Assembly (NCBI GenBank): GCA_045661365.1 | Contig: JAZRFL010000002.1 | Coordinates: forward strand, 1 to 29,461 | Length of the DNA: 29,461 bases | Reading direction: 5' to 3' | Source of the DNA: UMGS1484 sp045661365 | GTDB taxonomy: Bacteria > Bacillota > Clostridia > Oscillospirales > Acutalibacteraceae | Shown: one piece after another, positions 7,873-15,712 of the stretch | How the letters are laid out: every line of letters begins with the position of its first letter | Numbering within the stretch: the stretch's first letter is position 1 | Made by a program: the position numbers and the translations under genes | The notes under the pieces: model-generated | The model's database searches: none | What the model was told of the DNA's origin: nothing | The model's input: only the letters and a program-made list of their open reading frames with translations

Positions 7873-8885
7873 GCTTCTAACTCCCTTTCATCAAAAGCGG
7901 CGGCGCGGATCAAGCGGTTATACACCGCCAATCCCACACCCTGCCGTGCAGGACAATGGGCATAAATACGAGTCACGTTTCGCTTGTCTGCCTCTCGCAA
8001 CAACGCAAATAAATTATGTGCAATTTCGTTGTGGTCATGTTCATGACCAATACATAGTACCTGCTTGGTGATCAAAGATGCTTCTTCGTCGAAGCACAAA
8101 GCAACCGAATCGGGTTCGGCATGGTGATTCATGAAATCCACAAACGACTGACAACTGCCATGCAACAAGGTAACCTGTGCTTTGGGCGCATAATGTTTAT
8201 ATTTCATACCGGGAGACGAAACTTTGTCCAAATGCACGTTGGCGGTAATCGAAGGATCGATATCAATTTCACCCACCACCTGCGCCAACTGTTCGGGGGT
8301 AATCCCACCCGGACGAAGCAAGCGAGGCTTGTCCCCCACAAGGGAAACAACGGTGGACTCCAATCCCACTTGACATTCACCGCCGTCAAACACAGCGGGA
8401 ATGATCCCCTCCATGTCCGCCATAACGTGGGCGGCCGTAGTGGGACTGGGGCTACCCGATCGATTGGCCGAAGGAGCCGCCAAAGGCAACCCGCAGGCCT
8501 CTATAATCGCCCGTGCCACGGGGTGAGAGGGCATACGAACCGCCACGGTGTTCCCTCCTGCAGTCACCACGTCCGGCACAACTGCCGAACGAGGCAATAC
8601 CATGGTAAGAGGTCCCGGCCAAAAGGCGTCCGCCAGTGCTTTGGCAGAGGGAGGAATCTCTTTTACCAAGGGAATCAGCTCTTCCCACGTTGCAATATGC
8701 ACGATCAAGGGATTGTCCGCAGGGCGGTTTTTGGCGGCAAAAATTTTGCGCACCGCTTGTTCATTCAAAGCATTGGCGGCAAGTCCATATACCGTTTCGG
8801 TAGGAATTGCCACGACCTGCCCCTCTTGCAACAACCGAGCAACCGCCGTAATTTCTTCATTTGTCTGATACAAAAAGGTTTTCAT
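7869..8885 (-). CDS. L-threonylcarbamoyladenylate synthase, Sua5 type
   Basis: 338 residues. Makes threonylcarbamoyl-AMP from threonine, bicarbonate and ATP, the first step of the t6A37 modification of ANN-decoding tRNAs. The YrdC/TsaC catalytic domain fills about 1-195 (VVAIPTETVYGLAANAL, KNRPADNPL, LAAPSANRSGSPSPT), and a C-terminal Sua5 domain fills about 215-338 after the SPGMKYKHYAP hinge, so it is the long Sua5 form. I start at ATG 8885; a GTG at 8897 is also in frame. Neither has a clear ribosome site, and both lie inside the end of trmFO, so translation is probably coupled to it. The gene overlaps trmFO by 29 nt and coaE by 4 nt. Confidence 0.96.
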   Translation of the reverse strand: MKTFLYQTNEEITAVARLLQEGQVVAIPTETVYGLAANALNEQAVRKIFAAKNRPADNPLIVHIATWEELIPLVKEIPPSAKALADAFWPGPLTMVLPRSAVVPDVVTAGGNTVAVRMPSHPVARAIIEACGLPLAAPSANRSGSPSPTTAAHVMADMEGIIPAVFDGGECQVGLESTVVSLVGDKPRLLRPGGITPEQLAQVVGEIDIDPSITANVHLDKVSSPGMKYKHYAPKAQVTLLHGSCQSFVDFMNHHAEPDSVALCFDEEASLITKQVLCIGHEHDHNEIAHNLFALLREADKRNVTRIYAHCPARQGVGLAVYNRLIRAAAFDERELEA

Positions 8886-10191
8886 ATTGCAACACACTTT
8901 GCAGAGTTTCTAAGGAACGGCGTGCCAAGGCACCATACCGCTCTTTTTTATCACGAATCAATTCGGGCAACGGGGGTAGCAAACCAAAACTGGCCCCCAT
9001 AGGTTGGAAATCCGCGGTGCTTTGGTTACCAATGTGCCGCGAAAGCGCCCCCATCATAGTGGTTTCGGGCAACGCAAGTGAGGCTTGCCCCGTCAAACGA
9101 CGGTAGGCATTCACTCCCGCAAGGATTCCCGATGCCGCCGATTCCATGTACCCTTCTACCCCGGTCATTTGCCCTGCAAAGAACAAATCGGGGTTTTGTT
9201 TTAAAGAAAAATCTTGGTTTAACAAACGGGGAGAATCCAAAAACGTGTTGCGGTGCATAACACCATACCGCACGTATTCGGCGTTTTTAAGAGCGGGGAT
9301 CATGCCAAACACCCGTTTTTGTTCGGGAAAGGTGAGATTGGTTTGAAATCCCACCAGATTATAGCAAGTTCCTTCTTTGTTTTCCTTGCGAAGTTGCAAG
9401 TTTGCCCAAGGACGATGTCCTGTGCGGGGATCTCGCAAGCCAACGGGTTTCAACGGGCCAAAGCGAATGGTGTCTGCCCCACGTCTTGCCATGATTTCAA
9501 TAGGCATGCATCCCTCATACACCTTGGGATCTTTTTCAAACTCATGCAATTGTGCCCGTTGGGCCGTAATGAGTTGCTCGTAAAATGCCTCGTACTCTTC
9601 TTTGTTCATGGGACAATTTAAGTAATCGTCTTCGCCACCCCGCTCGTAACGAGAAGCGGCAAAGGCGCTGTTCATGTCAATGCTGTCGGCCGTAACGATC
9701 GGCGCGGCGGCATCGTAAAAATGCAGGGGACTTCCTACGATCTTTTGTTGTAATTCTTGGGCGAAAGCATCTGACGTCAGCGGTCCCGTGGCAATCACAC
9801 ATACTCCGTCGGGAATTTCGGTGATTTCTTTTTCCACCACGGTAATGTTGGGGTGCTCTTGAATCGCCCGCGTCATAGCCGCCGAAAAATCATGTCGGTT
9901 GACCGCCAGCGCGCCCCCTGCGGGCACTTCGCATTCATAGGCGGTTTTCACGCACAACGAGCCAAACAACTGCATTTCGGCTTTTAACAACCCACCTGCC
10001 GCCTCTACCCGTTTGGCTTTCAGCGAATTGGAGCAAACCAATTCTCCAAAATCGGTGCTGGTGTGTGCCGGTGTCATTTTGTGTGGCTTCATTTCATACA
10101 AGGTCACCTGTACCCCGCGGTTTGCCAGTTGCATGGCGGCTTCACACCCCGCCAATCCGGCGCCTACTACGGTAGCATGCAAATCATCCAT
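8857..10191 (-). CDS. trmFO: tRNA (uracil-5-)-methyltransferase, folate/FAD-dependent
   Basis: 444 residues. TrmFO (Gid) makes m5U54 in the T loop of tRNA using methylene-tetrahydrofolate and FADH2, in place of SAM-dependent TrmA. An N-terminal FAD motif GAGLAGCEAA is at 10-19. The two cysteines known to matter in the B. subtilis enzyme have counterparts here: C53 in LVCSNSLK and C228 in YEGCMPIE. GQMTGVEGYMESAASG near the C-terminus is the second flavin-contact region. The ATG at 10191 overlaps the topA stop by 8 nt, the classic topA-trmFO neighbourhood of Firmicutes. Confidence 0.98.
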   Translation of the reverse strand: MDDLHATVVGAGLAGCEAAMQLANRGVQVTLYEMKPHKMTPAHTSTDFGELVCSNSLKAKRVEAAGGLLKAEMQLFGSLCVKTAYECEVPAGGALAVNRHDFSAAMTRAIQEHPNITVVEKEITEIPDGVCVIATGPLTSDAFAQELQQKIVGSPLHFYDAAAPIVTADSIDMNSAFAASRYERGGEDDYLNCPMNKEEYEAFYEQLITAQRAQLHEFEKDPKVYEGCMPIEIMARRGADTIRFGPLKPVGLRDPRTGHRPWANLQLRKENKEGTCYNLVGFQTNLTFPEQKRVFGMIPALKNAEYVRYGVMHRNTFLDSPRLLNQDFSLKQNPDLFFAGQMTGVEGYMESAASGILAGVNAYRRLTGQASLALPETTMMGALSRHIGNQSTADFQPMGASFGLLPPLPELIRDKKERYGALARRSLETLQSVLQYENLFVSDK

Positions 10192-12292
10192 CGGTTTCTT
10201 CCGCCTTTTTGCGACCTTTGCGTTCGGCTTTTTTCTCGTAGCCGCAAGCTTCGTCGTTGCAACCGATCACACCGCCGCGGCGTTTAAACAAGGTTTTGCC
10301 GCATTTGGGGCAATTTTCTTTGGTGGGGGTGTCCCAGGTCATATATTTGCATTCGGGATATCCTTCGCACCCGAAATATTTATAGCCGCGTTTGGACTTG
10401 CGTTCCACCATAGGCTTACCGCATACAGGGCAAGCGCCCTCGGTTCTCACCACGATCGGCTTGGTGGTTTTGCATTCGGGATACCCCGAGCAAGCCAAAA
10501 ATTTGCCGAAACGACCGCTTTTTACCACCATGTTTTTGCCGCAATTGGGACAGAGCTCGTCGGTGATCTCGTCGGGAATCTTGGCATGCTTGCCTTCCAT
10601 TTTCTTTTCGGCGACAGCAATGGTATTCATAAAGGGATCGTAGAATTTGTCCATGGTCTCCACATAGGTCATGTCACCTGCGGCCACTTTATCCAAATCC
10701 TCTTCCATAGCGGCGGTGAATTTGGTATCTACAATATCCTTAAACAAATCACTCATCAATTCGGTGGTCACTTCGCCCAACATGGTAGGCTTCAAGGCCT
10801 TCTTTTCCCGCTCCACGTATTCCCGTTTAATTACGGTGGCAATGGTGGTAGCATAGGTAGAAGGACGACCAATGCCGGTTTTTTCCATAACTTCGGTCAA
10901 GGTCGCATCGTTATACCGTGCAGGCGGTTGGGTAAAATGTTGGTTGCCTGTGAGCTCCCGCAAACAGAGCTTTTGTCCTTCGGTCAAATCAGGCAATGCT
11001 TTTGCATCTTCTTCCTCGTCGGTGGATTCTTGATACAATACGGTATACCCGTCAAATTTCACCGAAAAACCGGTGGCACGGAACAAATAATCGGCGGCGG
11101 CAATGTCTACCGTTTGGGTGTTTTTCACACAAGCGGCCATTAGGCTTGCCAAAAACCGTTCCCAAATAAGCTTGTAAATTTTATATTGATCCCCCGTAAG
11201 GGTTCCTTTTACCTTTTCGGGAGACAGTTCCACCATGGTAGGACGAATCGCTTCGTGACCGTCTTGGGCAGAAGAACGGGTTTTGTAATAACGAGGCTTG
11301 GACGGCAAATATTTGTCGCCAAAGACAGCCTTAATGTATTCATTACCTGCCGTTCTGGCTTCTTCGGAAATACGCACCGAGTCGGTACGCATATAGGTAA
11401 TAAGACCGGTGGTGCCTACACCGGGAATGTCCACCCCTTCGTACAGGGTTTGTGCGGCACGCATGGTGCGTTCACCGGTCATACCGAATTTACGGGCGGC
11501 GTCTTGTTGCAAGGTAGAAGTAATAAAGGGCGGCGCCGGTTGCACCGTACGCGTGCCTTTTTTTACGGTTTGCACCACGTAATCGGCATGCTCTACCGCC
11601 GAACGGATCTCTTCGGCTTGTTGGCCGTTGTGAATTTCAATTTTTTCTCCCATCAGCGTGGTATTCAATTTAGCGGTAAACATACGACTGTTGGATTTTT
11701 CACTGAGTTTGGCATCCAACGACCAATATTCTTCGGGCACAAAAGCTCGAATTTCTTTTTCACGATCTACGATCAACCGCACGACCACCGATTGTACACG
11801 ACCGGCAGACAACCCGCGGCGCACCTTTTTCCAAAGGAAGGGGCTGAGCTTGTAACCTACAATTCGATCCAACACCCGACGGGCTTGTTGTGCATCCACC
11901 AAATTTTTGTCAATGGCACGGGGATTTTTTAACCCCTCTTGCACCGCAGTTTTGGTTACCGCATTAAAGGTGATGCGGTTTTTGTCCTCGTCACCCAATG
12001 CCAAAATTTGTGCCAAATGCCATGCAATAGCTTCTCCCTCTCGGTCAGGGTCGGTAGCCAGATATACACCGTCGCTTTTGGCGGCGGCATCTTGCAATTT
12101 TTTGATTACCTCTTCTTTTCCGGGGGCATTTACATATTTCGGGGTAAATTTCCCATCGGTACTGACACTCAAGGCCTTTTTGGGCAGGTCGCGAATATGA
12201 CCTACCGATGCCATGACCTCGTAGCCCGCACCCAGGTACTTTTGTACACTTTTAATTTTAGAAGGGGACTCCACTATGACCAGTTTTGCCAT
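10184..12292 (-). CDS. topA: DNA topoisomerase I
   Basis: 702 residues, type IA topoisomerase that relaxes negative supercoils. The Toprim domain opens the protein (LVIVESPSKIKSVQKYLG) and has DPDREGE at 81-87. The catalytic tyrosine is Y300 in GLITYMRTDSVRIS. Three C-terminal zinc-ribbon repeats follow from about residue 575: two four-cysteine ribbons beginning CPNCGK and CPVCGK, and a third beginning CPKCGK. The tail is strongly basic (KKAERKGRKKAEE). ATG 12292 follows GGAGTAGAGAGA. It sits 5 nt after dprA and overlaps trmFO. Confidence 0.98.
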   Translation of the reverse strand: MAKLVIVESPSKIKSVQKYLGAGYEVMASVGHIRDLPKKALSVSTDGKFTPKYVNAPGKEEVIKKLQDAAAKSDGVYLATDPDREGEAIAWHLAQILALGDEDKNRITFNAVTKTAVQEGLKNPRAIDKNLVDAQQARRVLDRIVGYKLSPFLWKKVRRGLSAGRVQSVVVRLIVDREKEIRAFVPEEYWSLDAKLSEKSNSRMFTAKLNTTLMGEKIEIHNGQQAEEIRSAVEHADYVVQTVKKGTRTVQPAPPFITSTLQQDAARKFGMTGERTMRAAQTLYEGVDIPGVGTTGLITYMRTDSVRISEEARTAGNEYIKAVFGDKYLPSKPRYYKTRSSAQDGHEAIRPTMVELSPEKVKGTLTGDQYKIYKLIWERFLASLMAACVKNTQTVDIAAADYLFRATGFSVKFDGYTVLYQESTDEEEDAKALPDLTEGQKLCLRELTGNQHFTQPPARYNDATLTEVMEKTGIGRPSTYATTIATVIKREYVEREKKALKPTMLGEVTTELMSDLFKDIVDTKFTAAMEEDLDKVAAGDMTYVETMDKFYDPFMNTIAVAEKKMEGKHAKIPDEITDELCPNCGKNMVVKSGRFGKFLACSGYPECKTTKPIVVRTEGACPVCGKPMVERKSKRGYKYFGCEGYPECKYMTWDTPTKENCPKCGKTLFKRRGGVIGCNDEACGYEKKAERKGRKKAEETDG

Positions 12293-12297
12293 TCTCT

Positions 12298-13530
12298 CTA
12301 CTCCTCAATGGAATTTACTATATGATAACAGCCGTCGGGATCTTTGGTAACACAACCGTCCAGCTCCAATTTGGTTAATTCACGCATCACGCGGGGTGCG
12401 TCCAGTTGGGTACACGCCAACAGATCCGCCAAACCCATACGTTCGGCATTCAACAAGGTATTATACACCAACCCTGCGTCTGCTGACAAGTCTTTTCCCA
12501 TGGGACGCGGCAATTTTTTTTGCTTTTTGACCGTTGATGTGGGTTCTTTTGGTTTTTGCGGCTCGGTAGGTTCCGCAATCGGTACCACCTGCACCACTTG
12601 TTCTTTTATATGTTCTTTGTGCAGGGCAATGGCTTTATTCATTTGCAACCTGTCAAAATAATCTTTTTTATACGCTTCCAAAACGTCCAAACCGCTGAAC
12701 ACGGCGGTAGCACCCTCCGAGATCAAACGGTTACTGCCGTGAAAATCAGGCGACATAACACTACCGGGCACCACAAACACGTCTTTGCCCTGTTCCAGCG
12801 CCATGTCGGCGGTGATCAGCGATCCGCTCTTTTCCCCCGCTTCTATGATCACCGTACCCAAGGACAAAGCGGCAATCAATCGGTTGCGGGCAGGAAACGT
12901 GTATCGGCTTGCGGGAGATGAGGGTGGATATTCGCTCACCAACGCTCCGTTGCGGCTGATCTGCTCTCGCAAAACACCGTTGGCACGCAAATACCCGCTG
13001 TTAATACCGCAACCCAACACCGCCACGGTTTTTCCTTTGGCCTCGATCGCCGCCAAATGAGAACAACTGTCGATTCCCAATGCACCGCCGCTGACCACCG
13101 TAACTCCTGCGGTTGCCAACACCGAAGCCATGCGGTGACAAACCATTTTTCCGTACACGGTGGGCTTACGTGTACCTACCACGCTGATTGCGGGAACCAG
13201 ATCAAAACGGGGTAAGCAACCTTTTACATACAGTACGCAAGGCATGTCGGGAATATTCCGCAACCCGTCGGGAAAGGCAGAGTCTTCCGGCGTAAGGATT
13301 TGAATTCCGCTTGCCGCGCATTCGTCCCATATGGCGCGAGCTTGGGCATAGGGTCGCTTTAAAATATCGGTGATCTCCCGCTTGGTTAGGGTGGGACACC
13401 GTTTCAATTCCTCTTCGGTGGCGGCAAACACCCCTTCGGCATCTCCAAAGAAATCGGTCAACAAGGTGACCTTGCGGCTGGGAATTCCCAACGCAACCTG
13501 CAAAGCCACCCAATACAGTGGATGACTCAT
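12298..13530 (-). CDS. dprA: DNA processing protein DprA
   Basis: 410 residues. DprA binds incoming single-stranded DNA and loads RecA during natural transformation. A helical N-terminal part is followed by the Rossmann-like DprA core: GTRKPT at 119-124, SGGALGID at 147-154, FPARNRLIA at 212-220 and GEKSGSLIT at 232-240. A linker rich in Pro, Lys and Glu (about 290-340) leads to a C-terminal winged helix (about 345-405). I use ATG 13530, preceded by GAGG at 9 nt; it forms an ATGA overlap with the upstream methylase stop. A longer frame from 13560 lies inside that gene. With the MecA-like gene elsewhere in the window it hints at competence functions, but dprA is widespread in bacteria that are not known to be competent. 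Confidence 0.97.
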   Translation of the reverse strand: MSHPLYWVALQVALGIPSRKVTLLTDFFGDAEGVFAATEEELKRCPTLTKREITDILKRPYAQARAIWDECAASGIQILTPEDSAFPDGLRNIPDMPCVLYVKGCLPRFDLVPAISVVGTRKPTVYGKMVCHRMASVLATAGVTVVSGGALGIDSCSHLAAIEAKGKTVAVLGCGINSGYLRANGVLREQISRNGALVSEYPPSSPASRYTFPARNRLIAALSLGTVIIEAGEKSGSLITADMALEQGKDVFVVPGSVMSPDFHGSNRLISEGATAVFSGLDVLEAYKKDYFDRLQMNKAIALHKEHIKEQVVQVVPIAEPTEPQKPKEPTSTVKKQKKLPRPMGKDLSADAGLVYNTLLNAERMGLADLLACTQLDAPRVMRELTKLELDGCVTKDPDGCYHIVNSIEE

Positions 13531-14315
13531 CGCTCGGCACCTCGTCCCATCATTTCCCAAATCAAAATGCAGGCGGCGGCCGCGGCATTGAGCGACTCGC
13601 TGCGTCCTGCCATGGGAATGGTAATGGTTTTGTCACAGGCACTTGCCGTTTGGGGGGTAATGCCGTTGGCTTCGTTGCCGATCACCACCGCACAAGCCGA
13701 ACCGAATTGCGTTTCGGTTACCGCTTGCTGTGCGTCATACACCACCGCCGCATAGGTGGTCACGCCAAGCTCACCCAGTCGGGTAAGAATGGCTTCCATA
13801 TCCCCTTCATACACAGGCAACCGAAGCAAAGCTCCCATAGAAGCACGCAACGCTTTGGGATGATACACTTCACAACCGCCCGACACCAGCAGTCCGTCTG
13901 CCCCCAATGCCTCGGCCGTGCGGGCGATCGCCCCCAGGTTGGCAGGGTCAGCCACATTTTCCAACACCACAAAACGACCCGCTTGTTGGGGCAACTTGGA
14001 AAAATCGGGCTTTTGACAAACACACAAAACCCCTTGGGGAGAATCGGTGTCAGACAGATGTTGCATAATGCTGTCGCTCACCGTAAAACAATGCTCGGCC
14101 CGTTGGCCGATCAATGTGGCATCTTGCGGAAAATCGGTCAAAAACCCTTGGGTCATAAAGGCAGTACGAATTACACCGTCACCTTGTGCCACGTCACGGC
14201 ACAGGCGCAGTCCCTCGGCAATAAAGGCTTGTTCTTTTTTGCGTGTTTTGGCGGTGGTCGCCAGCTTATGCGCTTGCTTGACCACTGCATTTTCTCTGGA
14301 AGTAATAATCATCAT
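13527..14315 (-). CDS. TrmH/SpoU-family RNA 2'-O-methyltransferase
   Basis: 262 residues. SPOUT methyltransferase using SAM to methylate a ribose 2'-O in tRNA or rRNA. An N-terminal RNA-binding part (about 1-100) resembles RlmB/TsnR proteins (KTRKKEQAFIAEGLRL). The three SpoU motifs are present: NLGAIARTA at 126-134, GNEANGI at 213-219 and IPMAGRSESLNAA at 233-245. The exact target nucleotide cannot be told. Two ATG codons in tandem begin at 14315, directly after the T tract of the rplT terminator; the only ribosome-site-like sequence is GGGCGAG in the base of that hairpin. Firmicutes often carry such a gene after rplT. Confidence 0.93.
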   Translation of the reverse strand: MMIITSRENAVVKQAHKLATTAKTRKKEQAFIAEGLRLCRDVAQGDGVIRTAFMTQGFLTDFPQDATLIGQRAEHCFTVSDSIMQHLSDTDSPQGVLCVCQKPDFSKLPQQAGRFVVLENVADPANLGAIARTAEALGADGLLVSGGCEVYHPKALRASMGALLRLPVYEGDMEAILTRLGELGVTTYAAVVYDAQQAVTETQFGSACAVVIGNEANGITPQTASACDKTITIPMAGRSESLNAAAAACILIWEMMGRGAER

Positions 14316-14350
14316 AAAAAAACAACTCGCCCGATGTTAAAAACATCGGG
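14316..14350 (-). terminator. intrinsic terminator between rplT and the TrmH-type gene
   Basis: Minus strand: CCCGATGTT / AACATCGGG, 9-bp stem with a 3-nt loop, then CGAGTTG and seven T residues (14322-14316). The ATG of the next gene starts at the very next base. I see no good promoter between here and rplT, so the downstream eight-gene operon may depend on read-through. Confidence 0.85.
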
Positions 14351-14365
14351 CTTTTGCGTTCAAAA

Positions 14366-14719
14366 TTAAAGAGCGGCTTTTGCTTTTTCTACCAAAGCAG
14401 CAAAAGCGGCTGCATCGGCAATTGCGATTTCAGAAAGCATTTTACGATTCAGATCGATGTTGGCTTTCTTCAAACCGTTCATAAAGGTGGAGTAGTTCAT
14501 GCCTTCTGCACGGGCAGCGGCAGAAATACGGGTGATCCACAAACGACGAAAATCACGTTTTCTTTGTTTGCGGCCAATGTAGGCATAGTTGCCGGATTTC
14601 ATAACTGCTTGTTTCGCAGTTTTAAACAGTCTATGCTTGGAACCAAAGTAACCTTTGGCAAGTTTCAAAACTTTTTTTCTTCTTTTGCGTGTCATCAACG
14701 CACCTTTTACTCGTGCCAT
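14366..14719 (-). CDS. rplT: 50S ribosomal protein L20
   Basis: 117 residues, the standard length. Early 50S assembly protein binding 23S rRNA; in Firmicutes it also represses its own operon through the leader RNA. Highly basic N-terminal half with RKRRKKVLKLAKGYFGSK and YIGRKQRKRDFRRLWITRI, hallmarks of L20. ATG 14719 follows GGAGGT at 9 nt. Third gene of infC-rpmI-rplT, 20 nt after rpmI. Confidence 0.99.
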   Translation of the reverse strand: MARVKGALMTRKRRKKVLKLAKGYFGSKHRLFKTAKQAVMKSGNYAYIGRKQRKRDFRRLWITRISAAARAEGMNYSTFMNGLKKANIDLNRKMLSEIAIADAAAFAALVEKAKAAL

Positions 14720-14739
14720 AGTTCGTTATACCTCCGATA

Positions 14740-14937
14740 TTATTTGTAAGGAATCAGTTTTTTGATTTGAGCGCAGTTGGTCACGTCGGCGACAGCAACT
14801 TTACGGAGATTACGTTTCCGTTTGGTGCTCTTCTTGTTAAGAATGTGGGATTTGAAAGCGTGGCCGCGCAAGGGTTTGCCGTTTTTAGAGAGTTTAAAAC
14901 GTTTTTTTGCGCCGCTGTGAGTTTTGATTTTCGGCAT
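14740..14937 (-). CDS. rpmI: 50S ribosomal protein L35
   Basis: 65 residues, very basic. PKIKTHSGAKKRFK at the start and the KSTKRKRNLRK stretch in the middle identify L35. AGGAGGAACTTCAA precedes ATG 14937. Second gene of the infC operon, between IF3 and L20. Confidence 0.99.
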   Translation of the reverse strand: MPKIKTHSGAKKRFKLSKNGKPLRGHAFKSHILNKKSTKRKRNLRKVAVADVTNCAQIKKLIPYK

Positions 14938-14977
14938 TTGAAGTTCCTCCTAAAAATAATTGAATATTGTTTACAGA

Positions 14978-15493
14978 TCAGGCTTTTTTCGGTGCCATAA
15001 ACATAAGCATGTTTCTGCCTTCCATTTTGGCAGCCTTTTCTACCGCTGCCACGTCGGCCATAGCCTCGGCAAACCGTTCCATGTTGGCTTGACCGATTTC
15101 GGGATGTCCCATCTCACGGCCACGGAACCGAATGGAAACCTTTAGCTTGTTGCCGGCGGCAATAAACTTTTTGGCTTGGTTCACTTTGGTGTTGAAATCA
15201 TGAACGTCAATGTTAAGAGACAGCCGAACCTCTTTCAGTTCAATCACCTTTTGGTTCTTTTTGGCTTCTTTTTCCCGTTTGGCTTGATCGAAACGATACT
15301 TGCCGTAGTCCATGATCTTGCAGACGGGGGGCTGTGCACCCGGGGCGATCTTGACCAGGTCAAGATTGCGTTCATCTGCGGCTTTCAGAGCGTCTTTGAT
15401 GGACATGATGCCCAACTGTTCGCCCTCGTTGGTAATAACCCGCACCTCTTTGTCGCGGATCTCCTCATTAATGGGAAGTTCAGACTTGCTAAT
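14978..15493 (-). CDS. infC: translation initiation factor IF-3
   Basis: 171 residues. IF3 keeps 30S subunits free and checks start codons. The N-domain begins SKSELPINEEIRDKEVR; the linker is lysine-rich (DQAKREKEAKKNQK), and the C-domain contains KEVRLSLNI and the RFRGREMGH signature. The start is a rare ATT codon at 15493: AGGAGG lies 9 nt upstream and no ATG, GTG or TTG fits. IF3 rejects such codons, so infC controls its own translation in other bacteria; the same is expected here. The frame stays open upstream to 15538, but that part runs through the leader terminator and is not coding. Confidence 0.98.
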   Translation of the reverse strand: MSKSELPINEEIRDKEVRVITNEGEQLGIMSIKDALKAADERNLDLVKIAPGAQPPVCKIMDYGKYRFDQAKREKEAKKNQKVIELKEVRLSLNIDVHDFNTKVNQAKKFIAAGNKLKVSIRFRGREMGHPEIGQANMERFAEAMADVAAVEKAAKMEGRNMLMFMAPKKA

Positions 15494-15655
15494 GGAAAAG
15501 CACCTCCTAAAATTCAACAAAAAAGGATGGGCACGCACCCATCCTCAATACACAAGCAAACTGCCCCATAAGAGCAGAAAGATTTGAATATTGACCGGTA
15601 GACACACTCAAGGTCGTACGGTGAGACGGGCATAGGCCGCTACTTTGTTGTCGTA
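15494..15655 (-). ncRNA. leader RNA of the infC-rpmI-rplT operon (L20-leader type)
   Basis: About 162 nt from the predicted +1 (15655) to the infC start. It ends in an intrinsic terminator immediately before the ribosome site, as in the L20 leaders of low-G+C Firmicutes, where L20 binding favours termination. I assign the class by position, operon and terminator; I did not fold the whole leader or match a consensus. Confidence 0.7.
15519..15545 (-). terminator. attenuator terminator in the infC leader
   Basis: Minus strand: GGATGGG / CCCATCC with TGCGTG loop and six T residues (15524-15519), 8 bp before the AGGAGG of infC. Lying upstream of the operon, it must be regulated or leaky. Confidence 0.88.
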
Positions 15656-15661
15656 ATTGGG

Positions 15662-15690
15662 ATTATACAACACAAATCCCCCTTTGTCAA
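15662..15690 (-). promoter_or_regulatory. infC: consensus sigma-A promoter of infC
   Basis: Exact TTGACA (15690-15685), 17-nt spacer, exact TATAAT (15667-15662). The -35 box is inside the small hairpin CCCCCTT-GACA-AAGGGGG (15678-15695), just after the stop of the dockerin gene. Confidence 0.92.
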
Positions 15691-15712
15691 GGGGGAAATG
15701 GGAAAAATTTTT
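15678..15712. repeat. possible half-copy of a dispersed palindromic repeat
   Basis: CCCCCTT / AAGGGGG hairpin followed on the plus strand by AAATGGGAAAAATTTTT. It resembles one arm of the palindrome at 27860-27996 (same hairpin, then TGG and runs of A and T). It may also act as a weak terminator of the dockerin gene, but lacks a T tract. Confidence 0.4.

Noticed and set aside
12556..12921. Plus-strand frames opposite dprA, topA, trmFO and aspS
   Set aside because: All are shadows of well-identified minus-strand genes.
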